This document shows positions 1-13,186 of a DNA stretch of 64,000 nt, piece by piece. A program made the translations under genes and the position numbers. Source of the stretch: Vespa crabro. Its lineage: Eukaryota; Arthropoda; Insecta; Hymenoptera; Vespidae. The stretch is from contig NC_060972.1 in assembly GCF_910589235.1 (NCBI RefSeq), positions 124,001-188,000 on the forward strand. The letters are read 5' to 3'. How positions within the stretch are numbered: the stretch's first letter is position 1; each line of letters opens with the position of its first letter. A model generated the notes under the pieces. That model searched no databases and was not told the DNA's origin. It was given only the letters and a program-made list of their open reading frames with translations.

Positions 1-1545
1 TGTTTAAAAGAAATGAATCGATTTTTGGTACAAGATAAACCTATAGTTGCTAGTATGATAATCGCTGAAAGACGATTAGATGGAGTTTGTTCGGACAATG
101 TCGTAAATACTGTCTTAAAAATTATGTGTAAGTTTCGGTTTATCCATGGTTAATGCTAAATTTTATAATTTTATTTTGTTTTCGCCATCTTTTTGTTTAT
201 CTTTATCTTTTTTAAATAAAGAATTTTTGATTATAGGTATTAAAGAATTGAAGAGTATCAATCAACAAATTTCCTTGGCTGAACTTGGAATGGATTCTAT
301 GATGGGCGTGGAAATAAAACAAACTTTAGAGCGCGAGTATGAAATATATCTCAACGCGGAAAATATTCGCAGCTTAAACTTTGCCAAACTTGTGGAAATA
401 GATAATAAGCGGGCAGGTGATAGTAATCGTATTGAAATTGCAACCGACAAAATATTATTTAGTAAAAAAGTATTGATGCAATTGTTCGGCGAAGAATTTT
501 CCTCCGAATTAATTATCTCCCTTAAAACTAACCCAGAGGAAGGTCGGAGCGAGATATTCTTCATTCCAGGTATTGAAGGCTATGGTATAATTTTCGAAAG
601 TTTAGAATCGAAAATTAAGTCGCCAGCCACTTGTTTCCAACTTAGGACAAATTATGAATTAGAAACTGTAGAAGACATGGCCCGTTCATTTCTACCGATA
701 TACTCTTTAACTAAAGATATATTTGATTAAAATAAATATTATTCAATCTGTTGTATTAAAATGGTATGCAACTTTACATATTACAGCATATGCTAGAGAA
801 ACTTAAAGATCGAAAAGATTTTACTTTAGTGGGGTACTCATTTGGATCGCTTGTAACAATTGAACTCACGCGACAATTAGAAAACAAAGGGTATAAAGGC
901 CGGCTAATTTTGATAGACAGTGCTTCTCAACTAATGAAAGAACTTGTAAACCTACAGTTACAATCGTCTTCGGAGGAAGAGCTACAAAACAAAGTTTTTG
1001 TTTTTATGGCAAAGACATAAATATATGTTAATATTGAACAGGTTTGTCAATATTGAACAGTTTTTGTATTTCTTGCTATTGTCAAACGAATTTCAAAACG
1101 TTACTTTCCAGCTTGTACTTGAATTGGAAAAATCCAAAACGTGGGATGAGAAGGTAAATGCATTCTTTAATGTATTGCCTCCCGAACACAAGCAATTATA
1201 TTTGGAACGAGTTCTAAAAAATGCTCTCCTTTCATTTTATGTGAGATTGCAAGCATCCATGAAATATAATCCAGAACCTATACCATATATAAGAACTCCA
1301 ATCACATTGTTCAAGCCAATGTTATCGTCTGTACGACATATCTCGAATGATTATGGACTACAGAAAGTAAGTTTAAAAATTTTTATACATCATAAATATA
1401 ACATTAATCTACTATAAAATATTTTTATTCTCAGATAACTGGCGGCAAAGTAGAAGTACATGTTATTGATGGCAATCATTCCACGATATTAGAAAACAAT
1501 GAAATTGCAATGGTGATTAATCGTGAACCGCTTCAGCAGGTCTAA
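1..1545 (+). pseudogene. Fatty acid synthase copy A, 3' end only, broken (KR end, ACP, TE)
   Basis: Five blocks line up exon for exon with the last five exons of the intact copy C: 1-127 (end of ketoreductase), 237-697 (acyl carrier plus start of thioesterase), 787-1036, 1112-1366 and 1435-1545 (thioesterase, stop TAA at 1543). The phosphopantetheine site GMDSMM, the thioesterase serine motif GYSFGS and the histidine motif GNH are still readable. Two lesions are visible. The splice donor after 697 reads AT (698-699) where B and C have GT. In the third block codon TTA of C is TAA at 1018-1020, an in-frame stop that removes the last two exons and the catalytic histidine. The rest of the gene lies before the window. 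A possible polyadenylation signal AATAAA is at 1560-1565. Copy A is either a recent pseudogene or makes a synthase with a truncated thioesterase; I favour pseudogene. Product release from the acyl carrier would be the step affected. Confidence 0.9.
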
Positions 1546-4500
1546 TAAGAATTAAATATAATAAAATAATATATATATTTGCATAGAGTTTAGTTTCATT
1601 CGCAGATGTGATAATAATTAATTTCGTCAACATTTTTTATTTATTCAAATGATCTACTAGAATGATATTGCAACACAAACATGTGTAATTTCACATTATT
1701 ATTATTATAAACTTGATCACATTCATTACTTATGTATTTTTACTTGGATTTATAAATATATCGTTTATTAAAAATTTCCTTGTATTCTAAATATATATTT
1801 TATAATATTACTTTGAATATTATTATTATTACTAACATAAACATAATTTTATTATAAATACATTTCATATTATGAGATGTTATTATGAAAACAAGGGAAT
1901 TTATATTTAACGATATAATTATAAATTGAAGCAAAAATACATAAAAAACGAATAAAACCTATTTTTCAAAAGTAATGCGAAACTACAAGCTGTTCGTATC
2001 GCATTACCATGTTAATATTACAAATGGTTTTAGCGACAGTAATGATAAGATTAAAAATATTAATATAAAAAATGACACCATCTGGAAATAACACTATCTG
2101 GAGAAACTATAGTTATCTTCACGTTTGCAGTTAATTTTACATTATACAAAAAATTTAGAAGAAACACGAAATAACGACATCTTTTTTTAGTTTATTTCGA
2201 TATATGAAAAATTAATTATAAACATTTTTGTGCAGCAACAATATTAACTATTTATTTATGTTTCCTTGTTTTATGAAAATGTATACTTTTCCTTTAATTA
2301 ACAATAATTTTTGCTTTATTACTTCTATTGAGGATATTTACAATATTACCAACAATGCAATATTATCATGATTAGTCCTAAACAATTTTTTAGTTTCACT
2401 TTCCTAACGCAAGAAAATTTTCGGCAAATAATTTGTATTTCATTTGAGTCAGTTAATCTTCTCGGTCAATCAGCCTATCTTTTCCAATGAATTTATGACA
2501 ATATTCTTTAATGTTCTAGTATTAATCGTTACAATATAATATTTTCTCTGTTGTTTTAGAAAACTCCTTAGACGTATATAAATGGTTACTCACGTATCGA
2601 TTAGTATTGTTCGAAATAGATAAATTTTATCAAATGAAGACTTGTATTTGATTAACTCTACAATAATAATAAATAATAAATACTATATTACAAAATATAT
2701 TTACTACAAATAAATAATATTGAATCATCAATTTAACCAATCTTAAACTATATCTGGTTATCAATTTATCAATATTGTTTTTGATAAATTGCACATGACC
2801 TTTTCTATCTATCGCCAATTTCAAGTATATTTGAAGTTTATATGAAGCTTATATAAGTGAAGCTTATCTCAAGAATGTTGTACAGGTTTAAGTGAAAAAA
2901 CGATAACTCTCCATTTTAAAAGCTCGCGTTTTTTATAATAATTTTGAGATTACTTGAATAGAACGGAACGGATGATTTGAATCGAACTGACGATTTGAAT
3001 TTGTTGTATTATTCATTCAAAAATGAATAATACCCAACCGCTTGATAATAAACAAAACAACCGACACAATGAAATAACGCATTATATAGCAACCACTCGT
3101 ATTATATCAGATCATATATAACATTTTATGATTCGAAATATAAAATAAAAATTGTTTCGTTTAACATTGTTATTGTTTCAAATATTTCTACAAAACTCTT
3201 CCTAATTTTCAAAACGATGATTATTTATAGATAATCCTAGACTATGAAATGTATTGATGGTTTTTAAGTTGAAAGTCCTTAATTGTTTGTGTTGACGAAC
3301 GTCTTAGATACAGAGATTCTTAAAGCGGGGATAGAGACAAACTAGTGAATCGCATTAAATACCAAAATAAAAGAGTATTTATCCTATTGATTAGAAAGGT
3401 TCATTGTAGGTTCGAGTGATCGGATAATGTAAACAGAACCTATCGCTGTCGTTAGAAGTTAGTAAAAGAAAGACGGCGAGGATCGTGTTCCTTATAAATG
3501 ATTTGGATTGGTCGGCTCAATAATATCGGGACCCGCATCGCTTTAGTCATGGTCAATCGACCAAACAATTCATTAAGCAATCTTACTTCCTTTGAGAACC
3601 CGCACCGAAAGTTGTCTGCAATAGCAAAGAGTACCCGATTACTACGAAATAACACTGCAAATCTTTCCTCGGGAATAAGCTCCGAGAAAGGAACACGAGA
3701 CTGTCACATATCAGGTATTTCTACAGAATCGTTGACTTAGATTAATTGCAAATTGATTACTTGTTAAGTAATCTAAGTTGCGAATTGGTGATAAAATACA
3801 GTAAAATTAAAGAAAGATACCCGTAAAATCATCTATTCGTTAATGGATTGTATAAAGAGATTTATATCACATATCGAATGCATCTTAGTCACAAACAAGA
3901 CGTAATCAGTACTTATTCGTGAATAGCTATTAATTTAGATACCAAATATTAACACATATGTATTTATTTTGCTTGCAAAGGAACACATATTTATTAGATT
4001 AGATATCGAAAAGTTATGCATATTTATTTTATATAATAGTTGTAATGATGAGAAGGAGAATCATTCTAATGTAAGTTATAATAAATTTTGGTACTGATTT
4101 TTGACTACTTACCTCACAGATAATATCTATCTGGCATGTTATTAAATAAACATGGCATCCTTTACTCCATCTCCGAGTACACTTGATATATTTTTCCTTT
4201 GAGAGGACTTCATATAAAAGAATTTAGAATAATAAAATTAGGTGATAGAGCAGCTTAACATATTGCACTACAGCGTCCTATTTAGCGTCCATTGTAATCC
4301 CGATTTAATATTTTTGTTGTAATAAACGATTTTTGCACTAGACAACCATCATACACATATCATATATTAAAGTAAAAACAATTAGCTTAGACTGATCCTG
4401 AGTAAGAAATTGTGTGGAAACAAATGCATAAATATCATAAGTTAGTAAGATAAAGAGAAACAAAAAAATGTTTCGTATATTTTTTCGTATGTTGTTTGTA

Positions 4501-4830
4501 TTAGGTGGGTGGTCCTGCGTCGAAATTATTAAGGACTCGATTTGTTGAGAATACCCGCGTCAAATCACCGCGTAAAATGATATATTTTTCCTTTCTTTGT
4601 TATCATAAATTACCGTCATCATATGTGCCAAGATTTATACAATATAAGTATATTCTCTCTATTTTCTTCCTTCTGCTGCTTTTGTTATTATATTATTACA
4701 CATTATATTATTATTATATTAATAATCATAATAGTCGTAATAGTAAGAAGTAAACTACTACAGAGGAAACACTAACACAACAGCAGCAGGAGAAAAGTCT
4801 CTTAGATGATGTGGAAATGAAATCATTTTC
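1546..4830. repeat. Downstream flank of FAS copy A, shared with the flanks of copies B and C
   Basis: Noncoding, AT-rich DNA that matches in order the DNA downstream of copy B (read backwards from 20992) and of copy C (from 59305). Examples are the stretch near 1969-2020 against 59813-59870, and 4450-4830 against 61870-62230. It therefore belongs to the duplicated segment. Two short open frames on the minus strand (2630-2824 and 3452-3655) have counterparts in the other flanks but no recognised product. Homology to C fades after about 4830. Confidence 0.75.
3452..3655 (-). other. Short open frame (67 codons) with counterparts in all three FAS flanks; product unknown
   Basis: This frame aligns with 18635-18835 (+) in flank B and 60796-60996 (-) in flank C. 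All have 66-67 codons and share the core VRL..ELF.RLTM. The B and C versions have the same length and same start and stop positions, but many residues differ and no known domain is visible. It may be chance openness of duplicated noncoding DNA or a small gene; I do not assign a function. Confidence 0.25.
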
Positions 4831-7237
4831 TCTAGTAAAAAATAAAAATCATGAAATATTTAACATTACAAAAAAAAAACTTCAGATGTACTATTTATCA
4901 GGTATTTATTATATTGAGCATTGTATAACGATTGTCACATCAATTATGGAAATGATGGCTTTATACCAATTAGTTGATAAATATAAATCAAATTTTTAAT
5001 CAAGACCATCCCACATACATCTATATATTGTTTATAAAATAATTCTTCGATGAGCACGTAAATAACATCATGTTCTCTTTTCTCCTTTCTCTATTTTCTT
5101 TTTTTTCCGAGTCGAAAAATCGTATCACGTGAATGGATTTTTAGTTAATCGATAGAGAAAAAGAATAGGAAAAAGAAAAGGAAAAAAAGAAAATAAAGAA
5201 AAGAAAGCAATAAGCAAAAGCAAGAAAAACTTTCTACCCAGCCATATAATGTTATACAATGAATAAATATTCTTTCCACAGAAACATGAATCTAGAATAG
5301 GGTGGGATATTATAACCCAATATCTCTTTCTTTCTTCCTTTTTTATTTTTTTCCCTTCATTAATAATGTCTCTTTTTTTATAATACTTTAATATCATAAT
5401 TAAACACGCGTTTATATCATTCGATGTTTGTACATATGTCGTAAAGTCGTTCTCAAAAAAAAAAACAAATTCAATAATGTTCCGATCCACGGAATAATAA
5501 ATTTTACGGATTAACTTACTGTGTAAAACATTCAGTAAAAATAAGCAATCGATTCTATTTTGCAAATATGATGAACTGTATTTATTTATTTTTATTATTA
5601 TTTTTATTTTTATTTGTATTAAACATCGAAAAATAAGTTACACATCACGCATAGCAATTTAGTTAAAAAAAAAATTGTACTATTATCAATTCAATTATTA
5701 TTTATCGATTCTACGTATATTATTCGTACAAATATTAATAATTGCACGTGGTGGTTAGCAACATGTCGTACTTCATAAATAAACTTGATCGTAAGTGAAA
5801 CGAAAACTTGACTTGTTCGGTTCCTGACGATAGGCAATATCTATTACAGATATGCACGACTATCCCGTTGCATATCTCTTAAGTCGACGAAAAATTATAT
5901 AGATTTATAGGATCTAGATCTATCGAGTGCAATGAATAATAATTTCTTTTCTTCTTATTTTGTTTATTTAATTTCCTTATGGAAATTCCACATCAATCCC
6001 ACTTCTGAAGATCTGTGGGAATTTCTATAATCCCTCTTCTGAAAATCTATAGGCGTTTCTATATATACAGAGATAGCCGTGATTAATAAAGAAATAAAAA
6101 TCAATGGATATTTATTATGGAAAAATAATAAAAAGAAATAATATAATTATTTATATATATTATAATTTTTATTATAATATATATAATAAAAAGAAATAAT
6201 ATAATAATACAGAATATCTTTTCGTACGCGGACATACTACGACTCTTCTTTGGCCAAAAACTACTATTTACTTGGCGTTTTTCTAAAGACTATCTATTCG
6301 TTCTTTTCTCACGTACTCCTCGTAGCTTTTCCCGTTGCCACTCACATTTGAACATATGCAATCCTTATCAGCTTTTGTCTTATCTTTTGTTTCGTTACTT
6401 ATCTCACTCATACTGCATTTTCATCTCACTTTCTCTTTCCCAATATCAGTTCCTTCTCAACCATTTATAAACAATTTACCTTACGCGTGTCAACGTCGTG
6501 TCTTATAATAAACTTAGCAGGTGATTGAAATTTGTCATTAAAAACCCCCATCCCAAAATCTTGTTTAACGTGGCTCAACATCTCCCCATGTTATAAACTA
6601 CAAAACTACAAACGTTCGTGACATATGCCGTATATGTTGCTACATCAAGTAGCAACATATTAGCGCGTGATTGTTCTTATTATGTATATGTGTGCTGGTT
6701 TAACCGTTTATTATCTTTAAAGAGGGACATCCAAAGAAATGTAATTCGAGATTGAAAAACATAATGTTTTACAAATGGGCGGTAAGGATTTGATACGAAG
6801 AAGATGGAAAGATCTTTCAAAATTTGTTACATTGTGACGGGCAGGATCTTACTCCTAAATTGAAGAAACACACTACACATGCTGTACTATTTTTGAATAT
6901 CGTCTTGTATGTACGGTACACCACATCCATAGTGTGCTGGTAGTACTACGAAGGAACCAACAACCGAGGATGGTATGATCAAAGTCCCGTTCCTACTTTC
7001 GATGTTTATACGCCTATTCGACATTGTATGCATGTTGTATTAGCAACACACATACCCATGTACTGCAAAACTTTTGGATTTTCATTAAGCGCATACATAC
7101 TCTTATTGTTCTTATTATTTTAACGGAATTTTTATTTAGACCGAAGTCATTTCTTCCTTTTTTAAAGTGCTGTCCTAAATCTTAATATCATGGATCGTAT
7201 AATATGAAATATAAATTTTTTACTTAACAATTTATCA

Positions 7238-7240
<3 letters not shown>
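4831..7240. other. AT-rich intergenic DNA, no gene recognised
   Basis: No frame here resembles a known protein. The longest open frames (for example 5125-5565 on the minus strand) consist of runs of Lys, Phe, Leu and Ser from A- and T-rich sequence. Short AT repeats occur near 6140-6200. Confidence 0.6.

Positions 7241-7276
<36 letters not shown>
7241..7276. repeat. (TA)n microsatellite
   Basis: An uninterrupted run of TA dinucleotides in AT-rich intergenic DNA. Confidence 0.95.
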
Positions 7277-7278
<2 letters not shown>

Positions 7279-8289
7279 TAAATTAAGAAATAAATTAAAT
7301 TTTTGGATACATTTAAATAAATAAATTTACCTTTAAATATCTACCTGTCGGAATAAGTATCAATGATTTTCTATATCAAATAATTGAGAAATTTATTCAT
7401 ATTTTTACGATCTTATTAATTTCTAATTCACGTTGATACGATAACGAAAACTCTTGTCAAAAAACTTACAGAAATGTTTTGTCAAGAAAATATCGTGGCG
7501 ACAGATTCTATTTTGTAACCATCAACATCGAGGAAAGAACATCGCTATGAATGAGGTAAAGCAACCTTTTACGACGTAGAGGAATTTTTATGGGAAAATT
7601 CCTCTCTTTTCTGTTCTATAGGAGAATGTCAATTAAAAGCAGTGCTCGGAAAGAAAACCTAATCGGTAGGAGACGACCTGCTTTTCTCTTTTTCTTTCTC
7701 TCTCTCCCTATCTCTCTTCATGTCTTTCTCTTCTAGTTTTTCTCTCTTTCGCTCACTTTCAATATCGATAGTGATGCAACCAAAGTGAAGTGTTGCCCAA
7801 CCTGGGAAATGGGAATTATGAGCAGGATAAATATGCAAGGAGTGGATACGGACGACTAAAGGATTTGCGGATGTGTGGCGAAGTAATAAAAAAGGTCGAA
7901 TGGAAGATATAGTAAGAGAGTGGGAAAGAGAGAAAGAGGGAGAGTCTCGACTTTTTCTCCCTCTCTTTCTCTCTTTTTTCTCTCTTTACCATTTCCTTCT
8001 CCGTCACAGTCGGTCCATATCTCATCTCCACTAAATAGCACTTCTTACAGGATTCACTACTAACGAGCATCCTTGTCAATTTTACAACTCGAAATATGTG
8101 AATATTCACTTGTTTAATAACTGATCGGGCATCAACTTCGTGCCCTCTTACCCTCGCCGCCTCATGTTTCTGAAGGAGCTTCTCCACCAACCCTCTTCGA
8201 TAGCCATCTATTCGAGATGTTACTACAACCTCTTTATGGATAGACAGATAAATAGATAGATAATGAGAAAAATAGAGAGAAACAGACAT

Positions 8290-8290
<1 letters not shown>

Positions 8291-8370
<80 letters not shown>
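8291..8370. repeat. Compound (GT)n-(GA)n microsatellite
   Basis: About 17 bp of GT repeats run directly into about 60 bp of GA repeats with a few AAA interruptions. The surrounding 7.7-9.8 kb is unusually purine- or pyrimidine-rich on one strand, which creates several long but meaningless open frames. Confidence 0.95.
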
Positions 8371-8376
<6 letters not shown>

Positions 8377-9259
8377 ATAAGAAAGGAAGTAGGAGAAAGA
8401 CGGTAGAGGAAAATATTGTCGTTCTGCGATCGCCAAATTGGATAATTACACTTCATCTATCTATCTCAGATACATTTCCCACAGATTGCTGCCGTAAACT
8501 TCGAAATCGGTTAATAGAAGTTTTGACGGAGTGAGCGCGCAGTGATGGCAATGGATAGCCTTCATTTCATCTATATATGCATAGTTTGCTACAGCATCTC
8601 CTCCTGTTGTGCCATGTTATGTACCTATCTTTGCACGCGTTTACTCTCTCGATGAAACTTACACTATACCTATCCCCGTCATACCCTCCTTCTCCTCTCA
8701 TCATCGTCACTCTCTAGGTCTCTCGCTCTTTCTCTCTCTCTCCATCTTTCTCTTTTTCTTTCCCTCATTCCGTTTTGACACCGAAAACAATGCCTTTATA
8801 AAATACGCCGGCGCGCATTCGATAAAATTTTTTTGATCGAATTTATCATTCTCTTGTTCTCGATCTACTCCCTATAAAATGAACACCATCTTCGCTCCAC
8901 TCCTACGTCGACTCTTTCCCTCCTTTTCCTCCGTGAAATCTCCTCGAGGAAAGAGGAAAAAAAGAAAGAATAAAGAAAAGAAAAAAGCACAAAAGAAAAG
9001 ACAAGAGACAAACTAAAAGTAAGATACTCTGCGAGATGTCAAAAATCTCTCTGCGATATATCAATTCGGAAAGTTGCTAAATCGTAAAAGCATGCGATTG
9101 AAATTTTGCGATTGTTGCGAACGATAACGTAGATGAAAAGTCACATCCGCATACCTTCAGGATTTCTACATTTCCGTGGATAGAAGAAGGATGAACCGGA
9201 CACAAGGAAAGGAGAAAGAAAGAGAAAGAGAAGAAAAGAACTGGATAGCATGAAGCATG

Positions 9260-9292
<33 letters not shown>
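9260..9292. repeat. (GA)n microsatellite
   Basis: A GA run in the same purine-rich tract of 7.7-9.8 kb. Confidence 0.9.
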
Positions 9293-9297
<5 letters not shown>

Positions 9298-10316
9298 GGA
9301 AAATGAGAGAAAAAGAAGGAAAGTTAGAATGATAAAAAGCAAACTTTCCAAGGTGACGGCTGATTCTTGCGAGCCAGATGGTGAATACATTTTTAAATAA
9401 GATTTTTTTACTTGTCCAACATCGCCCCATCGACACCAACAATCCACACACTCACAACCGCACATTCATCCTTTTTCTTTTCTTTAGTTTCTCTTAACCC
9501 TGCATTACCCCACTCTCAAGCTCGAATTTCGTTTCGGTATCGGAGAATTATTCTTTAGTTTCAGACTAGTGACGGGGAAGGGTAGCATCAAAAAGCAGAC
9601 TCGGACCGAAGTCAGTCTTGTCATTTCATCCGTCACCTCCTGCGTTTTCTTATGTGTCTCCACATGGCTTCGGAGGACGTTCAAACAAACTCTTTCCTTT
9701 CTCATATTCTCTCATTCTCCTCTCCCGCTCGTTTCATTTTCACTCTTCTTTATTTTTCTTTCTCTGTTTCTCTTTCTCTATCTTTCTTTCTCTTCTAGCA
9801 TGAATCAACGTCTGACTTGCGGATAATATTGCTCCTTAATGAAATCACTGACCAATACCATTTGCACAGATACAGGCACGTACATGTTCATAGGCGTATG
9901 CATCGAAAGACGAACATATTGTTTAAATGTATCCGAGTTTTCGAACGGGAAAGGAATGCTAAAATTCGACTATACCATATCAAGATTAACGAAAGTATTA
10001 CTTTTAGATACAACGAATATCTGATACTATATTAGACTATAAAGATCTTTTGGAAGAAGAAAGAAAAGAAAGAAAATAAAGAACAAAAAAAAAGATAAAA
10101 AATGAAACCAAATAATTCGCAGAAATTGCGAATAGATCGATAAAATTTTTTTCTATTTTCCCTTTTTTTGGTATCACCTACTGATTTTTTCCTTCTTCAT
10201 CTCGGTACATACCTATGTTCTCATCGCTTGAGATCAATTGTGATTGATCACCGACGATGAATAAAGGTTCAAAATAAGACTCGCTAGGCCGTGGCAGAGA
10301 CAAAGAGATGAAAAAC

Positions 10317-10605
10317 CACTCCTACCAGCACCACCACTACGTCTACCACTACCACTATTATCTCAACAATCACAATATCCTCCAGCTATAATAAAACCCA
10401 AACCACTTCCTCCACCACTACCACCACCACCAACACTAGCACTACCATACTACTACCACACCAATCACAGTACCTCCCAAAATCAACGATCCACACTCAA
10501 TAAAACTCAAATCAATCCCTAACCACCAACACCACCACCACCGCCATCGCTACTGACATCGCTACTACCATCCCTACCACCACCGCTACCACCATCGTCC
10601 ACCTA
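10317..10605. repeat. Degenerate (CCA)n trinucleotide tract
   Basis: Nearly 300 bp dominated by CCA/CAC/CTA triplets with scattered changes, strongly C-rich on the plus strand, interrupted near 10370-10400 and 10480-10510. It contains stops in the plus-strand frames, so it is probably not coding. Confidence 0.8.
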
Positions 10606-11105
10606 AAAACCATTCAAATGTATTCTATCTAATGTACTAATATTTCTTCGGGTGCGATTGTCTTAATAGTTCGCACTTTTTTACACTCGTCACTATCGCT
10701 CATTACTGTTTTACCAACATCACGATCGTTAATTCTGCTCTCAGATACTGTTTCCCTTTTGGATACAAAAACGATACTTATTTCGATTTATCAGTTTTGC
10801 AAATCGAGCAGGTAATTTTCAAGTTTACGATTTCCGTCACGATATGCGATTGATAATTTCGGTTGATGCATAGGAATACATACATATATATTTATATATG
10901 CTCGTACACAACGCTGTATTCGCCTGAATATAATCACACAAGTCGTGATAATACACCATCAATCATGACCGTTACTGTAAAAGATAAAGATAATACCTTT
11001 TTGGATTCTTCGAGAATGTCTCGTTCAGGAAATTTGGTCGTGAAAGAGAGATGGTATAATTTAATATTACGGCTTAAAAGTTTTATAAGACATCCTAGCC
11101 AGTGT

Positions 11106-11175
11106 TCCACGACGACGACTACGACTACGATGATTACGACGACGATGGCTATGACAACGATGACGATGACAATGC
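11106..11175. repeat. Imperfect (GAC/GAT)n trinucleotide tract
   Basis: Repeats of ACG, ACT and ATG triplets. Both strands are open across it, but the predicted residues (Thr/Met or Arg/His) are low complexity and match nothing known. Confidence 0.7.
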
Positions 11176-12249
11176 GTAGAAGTAAAGGGAGAGTGACTAC
11201 CCCCTAATAGTAGTAGCAGCAGAAGAACATCGTGGGATCCTATATTCACATCTAAAACGTCCGACTGTCTCGACCTCGTTTTCGCGCGACATTCTCATGT
11301 CGCCCTGAATGGGTTGTCCTACAGCCATTAACATTATATATAAGTATGTATTAAATTAGATATCATTTTAATGACAAATATATGCTGTATGTATATGTGT
11401 AAATTCGATTGTTCGAATATTTCTTGAAATTTCATTGACATTATTTCATTAAATCGAGCGATTTTCAATTTTTAGAAAAGACAGTGTATTCAAAATTATA
11501 CTGGAAATATAAAAAGAAACTTTACATTTATAAATTTACAAAGATATCCTTTTCAGAAAATAAGATTTGACAATATAGTAACTTAAATGAAAAAGATGAT
11601 TTTATAGATGTCTGAAACTTTTCTAAAATTGTACTCTTACAATTTTATTGTATCTTAAAAGAAATAATTGAAAATGTATAAAACTATCGTATCGACCCTA
11701 TTAAAAAGAGAACGAAAAAGTAAAAAAAGAAATTGATAACGCCCTAAACGTTGAGCTTGATTAATCGGAAAAAATAAAAGAGAATTGAAGAATGAATTAA
11801 CAATATGTTTATAATACAATATGATTTATGCCTAAAAAAAAAGAAAAATTATATAATATGAAATTTTCATATTTAAAACAAAATTATAGAATTCATAACT
11901 ATAATATAATTTTCATATTTTCTTTTAATCGTCTATAACAGAATTAATTCTTCCTTTTAAAAAAAAATTATACAATGCAAATTTGGTTATTGTAATACTT
12001 TACATGAGTATATACATATAACTGTAACATAAAAATTTGTAATAATTTCATCTTTACAAAAACCTTCTATCTGTCTATGGGTGAAGTTTGATCAAAATTA
12101 TATGTAATATCTCGTTCTTGATAATAATAATGTAGGTTTTTAGAGACAGAGGGATAATTTTTTACTTGAAATTTTTCTTTTTATATAAAAACAAAAGAAA
12201 ACAAGTTGCGTAAGCTGAAATTATTATATAATAAAAGAGAGTTAAGTAG
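11176..12249. other. AT-rich intergenic DNA, no gene recognised
   Basis: AT-rich spacer between the trinucleotide tract and the DIRS-like element. I see no coding frame, RNA gene or repeat array in it. Confidence 0.6.
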
Positions 12250-12269
12250 TACTCAACTTTTATTCAATA

Positions 12270-13186
12270 TTGCATGTGCAAATTGGCCATTGGAAGTCTG
12301 AATGGATTTATTATAAAATTAAAAGATAGTTTGAGAACTAGACATCTACCCAGCAAAGCATCTTATTGTTGTAATGTCTGTTGTAATGTATTCATAATAT
12401 ATCATCTCTGTTGTCTGCTATATGGCGTGTGCTATATGCCGTTAGTTGATTTGTATCAACATCTGCATTTCCTAATAATGATTTGATCCATTGACTTATA
12501 TCTTTTGCTATAACCGCTGCAAAAGGTTTTGTAGTTCCAATGAACAAATTCGTTGTCTAATCATCTCTTAATTTCTTAGTACAATCTATGAAATCTATGA
12601 CTGCGAAGGCCACACACAGTCCTGATTTACTATTGTGAAAGGGTAAAGTCAGTTCGGGGAAAATGTTCCTGGTTTTGATGTCTTAATCAATTCAGTTATG
12701 TTAATTTTTATCTCTATGTTAGTTTTTTCTAGTTATCAATTCTTATTAGTGCTAAAATCTGAAGTCTTTGAGCTGTAGTTAATATCAATAACATTATTAC
12801 TTTTTCTGCAAATTCTTTTAATTTCAATTTGTTAATTGGATGCATTTCTTCTATGTATTCCAGTACAGGATCGATGTCCCGCGTTGAAGAATACTTTGAC
12901 TTAGACGATCTTTGCTTAAATATGATTTTAATAAAACGTGATATTAATCCATCTTTGTTAATATCATATGCTGAAATTAAAGATACAGTAGATCGGGCAG
13001 TATTAAGCGTAGTGTAGCTTGCTCCATCTTTAAATTGATTAATATCAGTGGTTCTTGAGTTAAATAAGTCAAAATTATTTAAGTGTGCGAAAGTCCATCA
13101 TCGTTTCAGACTATCCTTGTACTGCTTCAGTAACTGTGCAATATAATTTATTATCACATCTATTGTTTCTTCTGAAAGTCCTCTCT
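12270..13186 (-). pseudogene. Tyrosine recombinase of the DIRS-like element, broken
   Basis: The minus strand begins with YVKRGLSEETIDVIINYIA near 13185 and continues with SYTTLNTARSTVSLI, IKGIFKQRSSKSKY and MLLILTTAQRLQILAL. This is the usual N-terminal half of the DIRS/Ngaro recombinase, which cuts and joins DNA through a tyrosine. Further down (about 12700-12290) only broken pieces such as KTSKPGTF and CFAG.MSSSQTIF remain, with many stops. The family arginine and tyrosine cannot be read in one frame. Confidence 0.65.

Noticed and set aside
146..730. A 194-codon frame in copy A (and its mirror at 21846-22430) read as a stand-alone acyl carrier protein
   Set aside because: Its first 30 codons are intron sequence before the acceptor at 236, and its last codons lie past the expected splice donor. 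It is an exon of the synthase, not a separate gene.
698..787. A minor-class AT-AC intron in copy A explaining the missing GT
   Set aside because: The 5' bases (ATATAC) are near but not equal to the U12 consensus ATATCC, the intron ends in AG, and B and C have an ordinary GT-AG intron at this site.
2630..2824. A 64-codon minus-strand frame with counterparts near 19704-19868 and 60480-60645
   Set aside because: The counterparts are shorter or interrupted and the sequence is mostly AT-encoded hydrophobics; not enough to call a gene.
5125..5565. A 146-codon open frame on the minus strand
   Set aside because: Composition is driven by A- and T-rich DNA (Phe, Leu, Ile, Lys). No domain, and no matching copy in other flanks.
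7816..8436. A 206-codon open frame on the minus strand
   Set aside because: Its residues come from GA/CT and GT repeats (runs of Ser-Leu and Thr-His), and it resembles no protein.
8609..9826. Several 60-120 codon frames in the pyrimidine-rich tract
   Set aside because: Low-complexity Ser/Leu/Phe translation of CT-rich DNA, on both strands, with no domain features.
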